In this document: in pieces, positions 9,131 to 19,206 of the stretch | How the letters are laid out: each line of letters begins with the position of its first letter | Numbering within the stretch: the stretch's first letter is position 1 | Source: Pseudoalteromonas rhizosphaerae | GTDB lineage: Bacteria > Pseudomonadota > Gammaproteobacteria > Enterobacterales > Alteromonadaceae | DNA: 64,000 nt | Direction of reading: 5' to 3' | Assembly (NCBI RefSeq): GCF_902498845.1 | Contig: NZ_CABVLM010000006.1 | Location: 62,001 to 126,000, forward strand | Notes under the pieces: generated by a model | Told to the model about the DNA's origin: nothing | Databases searched by the model: none | Seen by the model: the letters and a program-made list of their open reading frames with translations, nothing else | Made by a program: the position numbers and the translations under genes

Positions 9131-9991
9131 TTAGCCGTTTACTAATTTTTCTATGAAAAATTCTAAATGACCAGATGGTTGATTAGGTATAGGCCATTTA
9201 ACTGCTTTTGTCGCTAATGTTTTAAATGCTATTGCTGCTGGGGAACTTGGAAATAAATCAACAATCACTTTCTGGCGACGAGTTGCTTTACGCATATTTT
9301 CATCATACGGGACTGTTGCCACCAATTCCATTGAGACATCCAAAAAACGATCCGTTACTTTTGAGAGCTTAGCAAATAGTTCCTGGCCTTCACGCATGCT
9401 GCGTACCATATTAGCAACGATTTTAAATTTATACACACCGTGCTCACGACTCAATACTTTGATTAATGCATAAGCATCAGTTATTGAGCTCGGTTCATCA
9501 CATACTACTACCATGACATCTTGCGCTGCGCGCGAAAAACTTAATACCATGTCAGAAATACCAGCAGCAGTATCAACAATTAATATATCAAATTCGGTAT
9601 TTAATTCACTAAAAGCGCGAATTAACCCAGCATGTTCTGATGGTGAAAGCTCCACCATACTTTGCGAGCCTGACGTCGCTGGTACTATTTTAATTCCTGC
9701 AGGCCCTTCAACTAAAATTTCATCGAGCTCGCATTCACCTGATAGTACATGAGATAGATTACGCTCTACCCTAAGTCCTAACATCACATCACAATTTGCT
9801 AAACCCAAATCGGCATCCAGTACTAATACTCGGTTTCCGAGCTGACCCAACGCAATCGCAGTGTTAAGTGAGACGTTAGTTTTCCCTACGCCACCTTTGC
9901 CACCTGTTACAGCGATAACTTTAACGCCGTTATTATTGTTTTGACTCATTTTACGCAGGCCACTTGCTTGATCTAATACTGTGTTAATCAT
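9131..9991 (-). CDS. flhG: Flagellar number regulator FlhG (FleN), MinD-like ATPase
   Basis: Restricts polar flagellar number and, in relatives, inhibits FlrA/FleQ. 286 residues with the deviant Walker A (VTGGKGGVGKTNVSLN), LVLDADLGLANCDVMLG and DILIVDTAAGIS. The N-terminal DQASGLR motif, the activator helix that stimulates FlhF GTPase, is present from residue 7; this fixes the start at 9991 rather than at the next Met. The C-terminus is a likely amphipathic membrane-targeting helix (LEFFIEKLV). Overlaps the end of flhF by 8 bases. Confidence 0.96.
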   Translation of the reverse strand: MINTVLDQASGLRKMSQNNNNGVKVIAVTGGKGGVGKTNVSLNTAIALGQLGNRVLVLDADLGLANCDVMLGLRVERNLSHVLSGECELDEILVEGPAGIKIVPATSGSQSMVELSPSEHAGLIRAFSELNTEFDILIVDTAAGISDMVLSFSRAAQDVMVVVCDEPSSITDAYALIKVLSREHGVYKFKIVANMVRSMREGQELFAKLSKVTDRFLDVSMELVATVPYDENMRKATRRQKVIVDLFPSSPAAIAFKTLATKAVKWPIPNQPSGHLEFFIEKLVNG

Positions 9992-11465
9992 ACATCCCTA
10001 CTGTGCTTGACGCTACTGCTTGGCGTCGTGAATGTTGTGCTTTTGTTCTTTTTAAATACAATTGTTCTGCTTTTTTTACTAATTTCTCTGCATTGGCGAC
10101 CCGAATGTCCTCTGGAACGCGCTGACCGTTAGTAAGATACCCTATTGGAAGGCGATTTTGAATCGCTATACTAATAATCTCACCTAAACTTAATGATTCG
10201 TCTAATTTAGTGAAAATACAGCCACTTAATTGTACCTTCTTAAAGTGTCTTACGGTTTCTTGTAAAACATTAATTTGTGCGGTCGCACTGAGCACTAAAT
10301 AATTGCGAATATCGACACGTTGATTACGCATTAGTGTATTTAACTGCTCAGTTAAACGTAAATCACGTTGGCTCATTCCCGCTGTATCTATTAATACTAG
10401 ACGCTTATTTCGTAAATGATATAAAACTTCTGCTAATTCATTGGCATCTTTAACTTGTTTTACACCACAACCGATGATTCGGCCATAAGTAGCAAGCTGT
10501 TCATAAGCGCCAATACGGTAAGTATCAGTGGTAATAAGCGCAACTTTATCTGCGCCATATTTTTGTGCGCCAAGGGCTGCAAGTTTTGCCACGGTTGTAG
10601 TTTTACCAACCCCGGTAGGGCCAACAAGTGCATATACGCCGCCTTGGCGTAGTATTTCATTATTTGTAGTATGCATTTGGTTTTCAACCATTTGCAATAG
10701 CGCTTGCCATGCTTGCTGACGTGACACATCGTCCGGAATAAAACAGGCCATTTGCTCTGCAACTTCACTGTCGATACCCATTCCGACTAAACGATCGATC
10801 ATGCATGCGCGAGTAGGGTCGCGACGCGCTAAATCTTGTTGCATCAAGCCAGATACTTGATACTCAAGTAATTGACGCATCGCTGCCATTTCATCACGCA
10901 TGGCGGTAATTTCATCTGTTTTGGCTGCACTCTTTGTTGGCATCGGAGTATCTAAATCATCAAAACCACTTTCTAGATCATCATCAAAACCTAAGCTATG
11001 TGCTTGCGTTTGTGGACGCGGCGCAGTATCGCGACGAGCAAAATCATTATGTGCTTGTGGTTCATGGCGAGTTTGCTGTGCTTGATGTTGTTGCTGTGGT
11101 TGATACTGAGTTGATGTATCAATCCCTGACTGGCTAAACATCGATGCAAGCTCAGGTGAGCGTGGACGCGGTGATTGGCGCTCTAATAATGCTTGTAAGC
11201 TATCAGCTACCGCAGCTTGCGGCTCAGGCTGTGAACGTTGTGGCGCAGGTTTAACAAAGTTAGCATTTGTTTGTGCTTGTGCCGTAGCAACATGTGCTTG
11301 TGCAGGTGCTTTCGGGGCTGCTTTTTCATAATCAACGGCGGCAACAATCTCTACCCCATTGGCTAATTTTTTATTTGACATGATTACAGCATCTACACCG
11401 AGTTCATCTTTAACTTCTTTCAGTGCGGTGCGCATATCTTTAGCAAAAAAACGTTTTATTTTCAT
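9984..11465 (-). CDS. flhF: Flagellar placement GTPase FlhF
   Basis: SRP-type GTPase that marks the pole for flagellar assembly. 493 residues: a short N-domain start (MKIKRFFAKDMRTALKEVKD), then a Gln/Ala/His-rich low-complexity basic linker (about residues 55-170), then the NG domain with G1 (LVGPTGVGKTTTVAKLAA), the TTDTYRIGAYEQL segment, LIDTAGMSQRD and the FTKLDES motif. Such a variable linker is normal in polar flagellates. Start at ATG 11465, 23 bases after flhA. FlhG overlap supports stoichiometric expression of the pair. Confidence 0.96.
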   Translation of the reverse strand: MKIKRFFAKDMRTALKEVKDELGVDAVIMSNKKLANGVEIVAAVDYEKAAPKAPAQAHVATAQAQTNANFVKPAPQRSQPEPQAAVADSLQALLERQSPRPRSPELASMFSQSGIDTSTQYQPQQQHQAQQTRHEPQAHNDFARRDTAPRPQTQAHSLGFDDDLESGFDDLDTPMPTKSAAKTDEITAMRDEMAAMRQLLEYQVSGLMQQDLARRDPTRACMIDRLVGMGIDSEVAEQMACFIPDDVSRQQAWQALLQMVENQMHTTNNEILRQGGVYALVGPTGVGKTTTVAKLAALGAQKYGADKVALITTDTYRIGAYEQLATYGRIIGCGVKQVKDANELAEVLYHLRNKRLVLIDTAGMSQRDLRLTEQLNTLMRNQRVDIRNYLVLSATAQINVLQETVRHFKKVQLSGCIFTKLDESLSLGEIISIAIQNRLPIGYLTNGQRVPEDIRVANAEKLVKKAEQLYLKRTKAQHSRRQAVASSTVGMYD

Positions 11466-11488
11466 GGTTCAACCCCTTTAAAATCCGA

Positions 11489-13597
11489 TTATTGGCCTAC
11501 TGAGCTGACAATCTTGATCTGTCTTTCGTCTGGTACCTCTTGATAAGACATCACTCGCAATCCTGGAATGGTGTACTTAACAAAACGAGATAACACAGTG
11601 CGTAACATTCCTGACGTTAGCAATATCGAAGGTTCACCGGCCATTTCTTGGTTTTGATGCGCTTCATTTAATGATTGTTGAAGTCGCTCTGCAAGTCCTG
11701 GCTCTATTCCGGCACCTTCGTCGCCTGCATTTTGTAGTGACTGATGCAACATCTGTTCCAACTCAGGCGCCAAGGTTATGACAGGGATTTCTGATGACAT
11801 TCCAACCGCGTCTTGAACAATTAATCTGCGCAGTGAAATTCGCACTGCTGCGGTTAATACATCAGGATCTTGGCTTCGAGGGCCATACTCAACAAGGGTT
11901 TGTACAATTGAACGCATATCGCGAATAGCAACGCCTTCATTTAATAAATTTTGTAATACTTTAACAATTGCTGTTAGTGGTAAAATATCTGGCACTAGCC
12001 CTTCAACTAAACGAGGATGACTTTTTGCCAGCATATCTAATAGATTTTGCACTTCCTCGTGGCCGAGTAACAAGGCCGCGCTGTTAGTTAGTAACTGACT
12101 AATATGTGTTGCTACCACTGTTGCTGCATCAACCACGGTATAACCGAGTGATTGTGCTTCATCTTTTTGATCTGGTTTGATCCAAATAGCGTCTAGACCA
12201 AAGGCCGGATCTTTAGTAGCAATGCCTTTTATTGGACCAAATACTTGGCCAGGATTAATGGCCAACTCATCACCGTGCTTAAGCTCCCCCTCACCACTTG
12301 AAACACCCATCATGGTAATTCTGTATGCATTTGGGTCTAACTCTAAGTTGTCGCGAATATGCACCGGTGGAATTAAAAAACCAAGTTCTTGAGATAACTT
12401 TTTACGTACCCCTTTAATCCGGTTTAATAGTTCGCCACCTTGTGATTGATCAACTAATGGAATTAAGCGATAGCCAACTTCAAGGCCAATTACATCAACT
12501 TGTTGTACATCATCCCAACCTAGCTCTTTTTGCTCTTGCTTGTTAGCAACACCAGTGCCTGTTGCACCACCATTGGTAGCTTCTGCTTCTTTTGCTGCTG
12601 CTTCTTTTAGCTTATTTTGCTGGGTGTAATACGCTAAGTAACCAAGTAATGCACCAAGACTTAAAAAGGCAAAATGTGGCATACCCGGTACTAAACCCAT
12701 CACGATTAAAATACCCGAGGCGATAAATAATGATTTCTCGTTACCGAGTTGTTTCTTAAATTGATCGCCCATGTTGAGCGATTCATTTTGACGAGTAACA
12801 ACAATTGCAGTGCCAATTGATAACAGTAATGATGGTAATTGTGCAACTAAGCCATCACCAATGGTCAGCAAGGTATACACTTCCATGGCGTTGCCAAAGC
12901 TTAAATCATGCTGGATCATACCAACAAACAAGCCGCCAACAATATTGATGATCAGTATTACAATACCAGCAATCGCATCACCTTTTACAAACTTGCTCGC
13001 ACCATCCATAGAGCCATAAAAGTCCGCTTCACGGGTGACTTCTTCACGGCGATCTCGTGCTTGCTCTGCACTAATAAAACCCGCATTCAAGTCAGCATCA
13101 ATGGCCATTTGTTTGCCTGGCATCGCATCTAAGGTAAAGCGTGCCGATACTTCAGAGATCCTGCCTGCGCCTTTGGTGATTACCACAAAGTTGATGATAA
13201 TCAAAATCAAAAACACCACTAAACCAACCGCGTAGTTGCCACCAATTACCACTGAACCAAACGCTTCAATAACTTTACCTGCGGCATCACCACCGTTATG
13301 ACCTTCAAGCAGCACCACCCGGGTACTGGCAACATTTAGTGCCAAACGCATAATCGTTGCAATCAATAGCACTGCTGGAAACATACCAAATTCAACAGGC
13401 TTCATGGTGTAAACTGTCACTAACAACACCACTAATGCTAAAGCTATATTAAACGAGAAAAGAATGTCGAGTAAAAATGGCGGTAACGGTAAAATCACCA
13501 TGCCCAACGCAGCGAGCACCAGCAAAGGTGTACCAACACCTTTTAAATACTCTTTTTTATCTTTATTAAGTTGTTGTAATACAGCTTTAAATTCCAT
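11489..13597 (-). CDS. flhA: Flagellar export gate protein FlhA
   Basis: Integral membrane component of the flagellar type III export gate, 702 residues. The N-terminal half is strongly hydrophobic with about eight membrane segments and the family signature RISEVSARFTLDAMPGKQMA between them. The C-terminal cytoplasmic half (from about residue 350) is the ring-forming domain that docks chaperone-substrate complexes. A sigma-54 type element lies 39 bases upstream, so flhA probably opens its own operon flhA-flhF-flhG-fliA and onward. Confidence 0.97.
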   Translation of the reverse strand: MEFKAVLQQLNKDKKEYLKGVGTPLLVLAALGMVILPLPPFLLDILFSFNIALALVVLLVTVYTMKPVEFGMFPAVLLIATIMRLALNVASTRVVLLEGHNGGDAAGKVIEAFGSVVIGGNYAVGLVVFLILIIINFVVITKGAGRISEVSARFTLDAMPGKQMAIDADLNAGFISAEQARDRREEVTREADFYGSMDGASKFVKGDAIAGIVILIINIVGGLFVGMIQHDLSFGNAMEVYTLLTIGDGLVAQLPSLLLSIGTAIVVTRQNESLNMGDQFKKQLGNEKSLFIASGILIVMGLVPGMPHFAFLSLGALLGYLAYYTQQNKLKEAAAKEAEATNGGATGTGVANKQEQKELGWDDVQQVDVIGLEVGYRLIPLVDQSQGGELLNRIKGVRKKLSQELGFLIPPVHIRDNLELDPNAYRITMMGVSSGEGELKHGDELAINPGQVFGPIKGIATKDPAFGLDAIWIKPDQKDEAQSLGYTVVDAATVVATHISQLLTNSAALLLGHEEVQNLLDMLAKSHPRLVEGLVPDILPLTAIVKVLQNLLNEGVAIRDMRSIVQTLVEYGPRSQDPDVLTAAVRISLRRLIVQDAVGMSSEIPVITLAPELEQMLHQSLQNAGDEGAGIEPGLAERLQQSLNEAHQNQEMAGEPSILLTSGMLRTVLSRFVKYTIPGLRVMSYQEVPDERQIKIVSSVGQ

Positions 13598-13635
13598 AAT
13601 TCTACAATTTCAAAAAATTGACACTAAACGGAATT

Positions 13636-13651
13636 TGCAATAACTATTCCA
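13636..13651 (-). promoter_or_regulatory. Sigma-54 type -24/-12 element upstream of flhA
   Basis: On the minus strand the 16 bases read TGGAATAGTTATTGCA. GG and GC have the fixed sigma-54 spacing, and the -12 half is a perfect TTGC; only the -24 half departs from TGGCAC. It ends 39 bases before the flhA ATG. In Vibrio the flhA-F-G-fliA operon is sigma-54 and FlrA dependent, which supports the reading. Confidence 0.72.
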
Positions 13652-13692
13652 AGTTATTAATTACTAGCTTAAAAGAATACTGATTATTCAAA

Positions 13693-14823
13693 TCAATACT
13701 TATAGGCATCTGGAATTGGGAGTGTTTTATTCAATTTTGTAGGGCGTTTACCACGGCCTTTTTGAAAGCGTTTAAGCTGAAATACATAAGCTAAAACTTG
13801 TGCGACTGCAGTAAATAGTTGGTCAGGGATTTGCTCTCCTACTTCAGCAGTATGATACAGTGCTCGAGTTAGCATGGGGGATTCAAGGATGGGTACCTCG
13901 TTACCTATGGCTATTTTCCTAATTTGCATCGCCATCTCATCAACGCCTTTGGCAACGACTATCGGCGCGCCAGCGCGCTCTGTGTCGTACTTTAATGCCA
14001 CAGAGTAATGAGTAGGGTTGGTAACAACTACATCGGCATCTGGCACATCCTGCATCATGCGTCGCTGCGACATTTGTCTTTGCGTTTGTCTTATACGCGC
14101 TTTAATTTGCGGATCACCTTCAGAATTTTTATATTCATCTTTGACTTCTTGTAGAGTCATTTTTAATTCTTTGTGATGTTTATGACTTTGATATGGCGCA
14201 TCAATCGCAGCAATAATGGTTAAGGTGCAGGTCAGTCCTAAAAACATCCATGCGAGTATCTCTAAGGCATGAATGATATTGCCCGGCGCACTTTCAATAC
14301 TCAGATGAAGAATTTCATCAAAGAAGGTGTTGATCAAAAAGATAGCAAAGCCAGCTACTACCACAAACTTTAAAATCGATTTCACCAACTCGACGCCCGC
14401 TTGTGGACCTAACATCCGCTTTATACCTTTTGCTGGTGACATTTTACTGGCTTTAGGTGCTGCCGCCTCCCAACTAAAGTTAAAACCACCTAACAAGGTA
14501 TTACCTATGATACCCGCCAGCACAATAATAAACACAAACATCGCCATCGGAAACACTAGCGCATCGGCCACCGCTCCCCACACAGAAAACATTTTAGTGG
14601 TATCGTACGTTTCATTACGGTTCAAGCTGAGCATGCGACCCATTATATTATACAGTCCCTTGCCAATCTCAGGTCCGTACATAAGTAATGAAATGGCTGA
14701 AAAAATAAGTACAAACATGGTGCCAAGCTCTTTTGAGCGCGCAACTTGACCTTTCTTTTTCGCGTCGCTTACTTTTTTCCCCGTGGGTTCTTCGGTTTTT
14801 TCTTGACCTGAATCTTCAGCCAT
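13693..14823 (-). CDS. flhB: Flagellar export switch protein FlhB
   Basis: Controls the change of export specificity from hook to filament proteins. 376 residues with four N-terminal membrane segments and a cytoplasmic domain holding the autocleavage site NPTH (VVVTNPTHYSVALKYD). The basic N-terminus (EEPTGKKVSDAKKKGQVARS) is typical. I set the start at the ATG at 14823, six bases after a GGAG; a GTG directly before it is less likely. Last gene of the fliL-to-flhB run, 9 bases after fliR; the 95 bases that follow hold the flhA promoter element. Confidence 0.96.
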   Translation of the reverse strand: MAEDSGQEKTEEPTGKKVSDAKKKGQVARSKELGTMFVLIFSAISLLMYGPEIGKGLYNIMGRMLSLNRNETYDTTKMFSVWGAVADALVFPMAMFVFIIVLAGIIGNTLLGGFNFSWEAAAPKASKMSPAKGIKRMLGPQAGVELVKSILKFVVVAGFAIFLINTFFDEILHLSIESAPGNIIHALEILAWMFLGLTCTLTIIAAIDAPYQSHKHHKELKMTLQEVKDEYKNSEGDPQIKARIRQTQRQMSQRRMMQDVPDADVVVTNPTHYSVALKYDTERAGAPIVVAKGVDEMAMQIRKIAIGNEVPILESPMLTRALYHTAEVGEQIPDQLFTAVAQVLAYVFQLKRFQKGRGKRPTKLNKTLPIPDAYKY

Positions 14824-14832
14824 CACTCTCTC

Positions 14833-15612
14833 CTATGGGGAACAACCAACTAAAGTACACATTAACTCAATCATTTTTAACCATTGAAATTCAAATTGAG
14901 TAACAAAGTTACCTAAGGTTGCCCAAATAATGACTAAACCTGCAACCAAGGTAAACGGAAAACCGATTGAAAAAATGTTTAACTGCGGTGCTGCACGGGT
15001 CATCACACCAAACGACATATTAATCACCAGCATAGCTGTTAAAGGAGCCAAAGATAGCACCAAGGCGGTAGTAAACATCCAGCCGCCCCACGTCACTATG
15101 TCCCAATAATGATCAACCGCCCACCAATTACCGTCGATTGGCAGCACTTCAAAGCTATGCACTACCATTTGGATCATCATTAAATGGCCATTAAATACAA
15201 AGAATAATAGCGTTGCTAGAATCAAATAAAACTGCCCAACAGCAGGCACACTCATACCATTAGAAGGATCAACAACTGAGGCGAAACCAAGACCAGTTTG
15301 CATTGCTAATATTTGCCCTGCTAACACAAAAGTATTCAACATCAATACAGAAGCAAAACCTATCGCAACACCGATTAACATTTGTTGAATAACTACCAAG
15401 ATCATCTCAAAAGAGAATAAGTTATTAAATGTCGCAGGCGGAAGTACTGGTACAACTAAAAAGGTAATCATTACCGCTAGACCCATCTTGATCCGCGTAG
15501 GCACATTTTTAGCACCCAGCCCCGCCATGATCATAATCATCGAGCTGATCCGTACTAGTGGTAACAAAAAGTCACTCAGCCACTGAATAATAACCGAAAA
15601 TGGGAATTCCAT
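14833..15612 (-). CDS. fliR: Flagellar export gate protein FliR
   Basis: Export-gate core protein, about 259 residues and almost entirely hydrophobic, with the family pattern LSDFLLPLVRISSMIMIMAG near the N-terminus and MQTGLGFASVVDPSNG in the middle. I place the start at the ATG at 15612 (MEFPFSV), right after the fliQ stop and six bases after an AGG; an upstream in-frame TTG at 15624 would overlap fliQ and is less likely. Sits in the conserved order fliP-fliQ-fliR-flhB. Confidence 0.95.
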   Translation of the reverse strand: MEFPFSVIIQWLSDFLLPLVRISSMIMIMAGLGAKNVPTRIKMGLAVMITFLVVPVLPPATFNNLFSFEMILVVIQQMLIGVAIGFASVLMLNTFVLAGQILAMQTGLGFASVVDPSNGMSVPAVGQFYLILATLLFFVFNGHLMMIQMVVHSFEVLPIDGNWWAVDHYWDIVTWGGWMFTTALVLSLAPLTAMLVINMSFGVMTRAAPQLNIFSIGFPFTLVAGLVIIWATLGNFVTQFEFQWLKMIELMCTLVGCSP

Positions 15613-15613
15613 A

Positions 15614-15883
15614 CTAGCCTGCAATTTCAGGAATAATTAACACTATTCGACTAAAAAAATCCATTAACTCTTGCGTTAACCAATGCCCTCCGACAATCAA
15701 GGCGCTGATAGTAATTAATAGCCGCGGCAAAAAGCTTAATGTTTGTTCATTGATTGATGTAGCAGCTTGAAAAACGGCAACCACTAAACCCACTAATAAA
15801 CCTGGTACCACAATTGCCGATACTAATTTAATAACTAAAAATAATGCATTACTGAGAATATCGACGAAGATTTCTGGTTCCAT
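15614..15883 (-). CDS. fliQ: Flagellar export gate protein FliQ
   Basis: Small export-gate protein of 89 residues with two membrane segments (LVIKLVSAIVVPGLLVGLVV and LPRLLITISALIVGGHWL) joined by the conserved AATSINEQTLSFLP loop. Size and sequence are typical. Starts 43 bases after fliP, with GGAGG just upstream of its ATG. Confidence 0.96.
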   Translation of the reverse strand: MEPEIFVDILSNALFLVIKLVSAIVVPGLLVGLVVAVFQAATSINEQTLSFLPRLLITISALIVGGHWLTQELMDFFSRIVLIIPEIAG

Positions 15884-15926
15884 GGTGCCCTCCTAACCTT
15901 TGTAGGCAAAGTATTGTATTTCTATA

Positions 15927-16667
15927 TCAAGTACCTAAGCCAAAACTCTTCGCTAAAGTGCCCATTACTAAACTCCAGCCATCGACAAGAACAAACAACA
16001 TAATTTTAAACGGCATAGACACAATCATCGGCGAGAGCATCATCATACCCATAGCCATTAAAACTGACGCAACTACTAAATCGACTATCAAAAATGGAAT
16101 AAAAAACATAAAACCAATAATAAATGCGGTTTGTAATTCACTCGTTATAAATGCGGGGATCAATACAATTAATGGCGTCGCTTCAGGTGAGTCTAACTTG
16201 TCATACCCAGCAATTTTAGCGAAGGTTTCTAAATCTTTTATGCGCACCTGTGAGAGCATGAATTCCTTCATCGGCTCTTTAGCTAGTTCAAGTGCTTGAA
16301 TCGAGGTCACCTGCTCATTTAAATATGGTTCAATGGCTTGCTGATTCACTTTTTGATAAACCGGCGTCATTATAAAAATACTTAAAAATAGCGACATACC
16401 TAACAGTATTTGATTTGATGGTGTTTGTTGCAAACCAATTGCTTGGCGCAAAATAGCCAGTACTACAATAATGCGAGTAAATGAGGTCATCATGATCACC
16501 GCAGCGGGTATAAAGCTCAGCGCGGTCATAATAGCCAGAACTTGCAAGGTTACAGAGTAATCTTGCGAGCCATCTGGATTAGTCGTAATACTTAACGCTT
16601 CAATGCCTTCGGCGTTAACTGAGGGAATAAAAACTAATGCAAAAAGTATAAGCAGCCACTTAGTCAT
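15927..16667 (-). CDS. fliP: Flagellar export gate protein FliP
   Basis: Core of the type III export gate, 246 residues. It has a cleavable signal peptide (hydrophobic [16 protein letters not shown], cleavage likely after NA), which is unusual for an inner-membrane protein but characteristic of FliP. Family motifs [20 protein letters not shown] and [20 protein letters not shown] are intact. Lies 4 bases after fliO. Confidence 0.97.
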   Translation of the reverse strand: MTKWLLILFALVFIPSVNAEGIEALSITTNPDGSQDYSVTLQVLAIMTALSFIPAAVIMMTSFTRIIVVLAILRQAIGLQQTPSNQILLGMSLFLSIFIMTPVYQKVNQQAIEPYLNEQVTSIQALELAKEPMKEFMLSQVRIKDLETFAKIAGYDKLDSPEATPLIVLIPAFITSELQTAFIIGFMFFIPFLIVDLVVASVLMAMGMMMLSPMIVSMPFKIMLFVLVDGWSLVMGTLAKSFGLGT

Positions 16668-16671
16668 ATTA

Positions 16672-17055
16672 TTAATTCTTTTTAATGTGGTTAGTTTGTG
16701 GGTTTAATAGCTTGCCAAAACGTTGTGCTAGGGCTGGCAACTCTTTTTCTGTTAACGGGGTTTCTAATTTATGCAGGTAGTTAATACTATGCGGCGTTAC
16801 ACCTAATAAATGCTGACAATTATCAATTTCGACGACCATTAATCGCTCTCGCGCACTTAATGGTAAACTACGCACCACTTTAAATTCGTCGGTATTTGCT
16901 AAATTGGGGTTTAGTTTTTTAACCAAAAATGCCAGTACCACAATCAGTACTAGCACCATGATTAAAGACATTACCATTGAGAGTAAGTCGCCCATAGGTG
17001 TCGCTGCGGGCAGCACTGAGCTTGCTGCAGTCGATAAAAAAAGCCAACTGCTCAT
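16672..17055 (-). CDS. fliO: Flagellar biogenesis protein FliO
   Basis: Assists assembly of the FliP ring. 127 residues: short periplasmic N-terminus, one membrane segment ([20 protein letters not shown]) and a cytoplasmic domain with [19 protein letters not shown] and [13 protein letters not shown], as expected for the FliO/FliZ family. The ATG overlaps the fliN stop by 4 bases. Confidence 0.92.
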   Translation of the reverse strand: MSSWLFLSTAASSVLPAATPMGDLLSMVMSLIMVLVLIVVLAFLVKKLNPNLANTDEFKVVRSLPLSARERLMVVEIDNCQHLLGVTPHSINYLHKLETPLTEKELPALAQRFGKLLNPQTNHIKKN

Positions 17056-17450
17056 CGCAGCTTTTTGATCCGTTCAACTTGGCTGATCACGTCAGTCAGG
17101 CGGATACCAAATTTATCATTAACTACGACTACTTCACCGTGCGCTATCAATGTACCATTAACTAATACATCCAGTGGTTCACCGGCAACACGATCAAGCT
17201 CAACAACTGAACCTTGGTTAAGCTGAAGTAAGTTACGAATATTGATTTTTGAACGCCCAACTTCCATCGAAATAGTTACCGGGATATCTAAAATTGTATC
17301 GAGTTTGCGTTTTTCTTCGCCACTCATTTCATGTCTAGTATCACTTAACTCATCAAGTTCAGTTACTTTGGCACCGTCAGAACTGTCAGTTCCTTCGGCT
17401 TCGGCTAAAGCAGCCGCCCATTCGTCCATTGTATCTTGGTCATCACTCAT
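17052..17450 (-). CDS. fliN: Flagellar switch protein FliN
   Basis: C-ring component, 132 residues. An acidic, variable N-terminal third precedes the SpoA/surface-presentation domain (DIPVTISMEVGRSKINIRNL, LNQGSVVELDRVAGEPLDVL, GEVVVVNDKFGIRLTDVI). Forms the base of the rotor switch and a docking site for FliH. Overlaps fliO by 4 bases and follows fliM by 22. Confidence 0.97.
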   Translation of the reverse strand: MSDDQDTMDEWAAALAEAEGTDSSDGAKVTELDELSDTRHEMSGEEKRKLDTILDIPVTISMEVGRSKINIRNLLQLNQGSVVELDRVAGEPLDVLVNGTLIAHGEVVVVNDKFGIRLTDVISQVERIKKLR

Positions 17451-17472
17451 ACTATTAAACCTTTTAATTCTC

Positions 17473-18564
17473 TTACCAGTCTAAATCTACGCCTTCTGAA
17501 AGGTGTAGATCATCTTCTAGTTCTGCTAATTCAGCATCTGAATCAAGCTTTTTGCCACCTTTTGTAAAGACATGCAACTCTGATTTTACTGATTCAGGAC
17601 GTCTAATTTTTTCACTAATTTGCAGCGCAACGTTATCACGAGAACGACCCATTTTCGCCCTAAAGGTCGGCAGCTCTTCGACAAACACCGTTATGTGCTC
17701 TGGCATTTCAACAGGAATAATATCCCCAGCCTTAAGCTCCATAATTTGCGCTAAGGTTAAATCAACTTCAAGCAGTTGTGTTGATATTTCAACTTCAACA
17801 TCCATAATTTCATCACGTAAGGCTTTGCTCCAACGTAAATCGGTATCTTCAGTGTCTGATTGCACACCAGCATCGAGTAATTCACGAATAGGTTCAAGCA
17901 TTGAATACGGCAATGCGATATGGAAATCTCCGCCACCGCCATCCAGCTCAATATGGAATGAACTGATCACTACTACTTCGGTGGGGCTGACGATATTCGC
18001 CATTGCTGGATTAACTTCTGAATCAAGATATTCAAAAGACACGTCCATTACCGGTGCCCATGCTTCTTTGTAATCTTCAAAGATTATTTTTAATAGCATT
18101 TGTACAATACGGCGCTCAGTAGGCGTAAATTCACGACCTTCTATTTTCGCATGATAGCGACCATCGCCACCAAAAAAGTTATCAACCAAGATAAACACTA
18201 ACCGTGCTTCCATGGTGATTAATCCAGTGCCTTTAAGCGGGCGAAAGCGCACCATGTTAAGACTGGTAGGAACAAATAAAGTGTGGATATATTCACCAAA
18301 CTTTATCATTTGTACGCCATTGATAGAAACCTCAGCAGTGCGGCGCATCATATTAAACAAGCTAATTCGCATGTGTCGAGCAAATCGTTCGTTCACAATC
18401 TCCAGAGTCGGCATGCGACCACGAACAATACGATCTTGTGAAGAAAAATCGTATTGTAGCGTATTACCGCTGCCATCATCACCGTCCTGTAGATCCTCCT
18501 CTTCGACTTCATCGACACCATGCAACAGGGCATCGATTTCATCTTGGGATAATAAATCGCTCAC
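17473..18564 (-). CDS. fliM: Flagellar switch protein FliM
   Basis: C-ring protein that receives CheY-P, 363 residues. The N-terminal CheY-binding peptide SDLLSQDEIDALLHGVD is conserved, the middle domain shows FGGDGRYHAKIEGREFTPTE, and the C-terminal SpoA-like part follows. The start codon is GTG at 18564, supported by AAGGGG five bases ahead and by the conserved N-terminus. It begins 9 bases after fliL. Confidence 0.97.
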   Translation of the reverse strand: MSDLLSQDEIDALLHGVDEVEEEDLQDGDDGSGNTLQYDFSSQDRIVRGRMPTLEIVNERFARHMRISLFNMMRRTAEVSINGVQMIKFGEYIHTLFVPTSLNMVRFRPLKGTGLITMEARLVFILVDNFFGGDGRYHAKIEGREFTPTERRIVQMLLKIIFEDYKEAWAPVMDVSFEYLDSEVNPAMANIVSPTEVVVISSFHIELDGGGGDFHIALPYSMLEPIRELLDAGVQSDTEDTDLRWSKALRDEIMDVEVEISTQLLEVDLTLAQIMELKAGDIIPVEMPEHITVFVEELPTFRAKMGRSRDNVALQISEKIRRPESVKSELHVFTKGGKKLDSDAELAELEDDLHLSEGVDLDW

Positions 18565-18573
18565 GCTGACCCC

Positions 18574-19104
18574 TTATTGCATTACAAAGCCGGTAAACAA
18601 CACCCGCTCGATTACTTTACTTCCCTCTACATCCATTAACGCCGCTTGTACTTTATCAAGCGCTGCTACTCGCAGGGTTTCTTTTCCTTCGCTAGTGCCC
18701 AGTTCATCTGCGGTGGTGGTTGAAAACACACCAAGCAATGTACCTTCAATTAGTGGAATATGCTTTTTGGCCGTTTCTTCATTCACATCACCGCGCACTA
18801 ATAATTGCACTTTTATTTGCACAATACGGTCACGACTTGCACCTGGTACGTTAAAAATAAAAGGTCGAGGCATCGCAACATATAAAGCACTGCCAACCTT
18901 TGCACCACTGCCACTTACCTCTGCAGTTTCAGTTGCAGGTGCAACCGATTCGTCTGCAAGTGTTTCAGGAGCAGCGTCTGAGCCTGACATCAAGAAAAAG
19001 CCAGCGGCACCACCAATTACCAATACCGCAGCAATAATAATTATAATCAGCTTTTTTTTACTTTTACTGCCATCTTCAATTTCTAAATTTGCTTCTTCAG
19101 CCAT
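18574..19104 (-). CDS. fliL: Flagellar basal-body protein FliL
   Basis: Single-pass inner-membrane protein that supports stator function. 176 residues: basic cytoplasmic start, membrane segment (KKLIIIIIAAVLVIGGAAGF), an Ala/Glu-rich spacer, then the periplasmic FliL domain (MPRPFIFNVPGASRDRIVQI, LRVAALDKVQAALMDVEGSK) ending in VLFTGFVMQ. First of the fliL-M-N-O-P-Q-R-flhB run, 102 bases after fliK. Confidence 0.95.
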   Translation of the reverse strand: MAEEANLEIEDGSKSKKKLIIIIIAAVLVIGGAAGFFLMSGSDAAPETLADESVAPATETAEVSGSGAKVGSALYVAMPRPFIFNVPGASRDRIVQIKVQLLVRGDVNEETAKKHIPLIEGTLLGVFSTTTADELGTSEGKETLRVAALDKVQAALMDVEGSKVIERVLFTGFVMQ

Positions 19105-19206
19105 GCCGCTTTCCTTTATGCCTTGATAATAGCGATATTACGAGTGTCACCGCGCACCATCAAGTTATTTATTTTTATAGTCTTATACCTCATATAATAG
19201 CAGGTG

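Noticed and set aside
18212..19126. A 304-codon plus-strand frame across fliM and fliL
   Set aside because: It lies antisense to two well-supported flagellar genes and has Ser/Thr-rich, low-complexity content.
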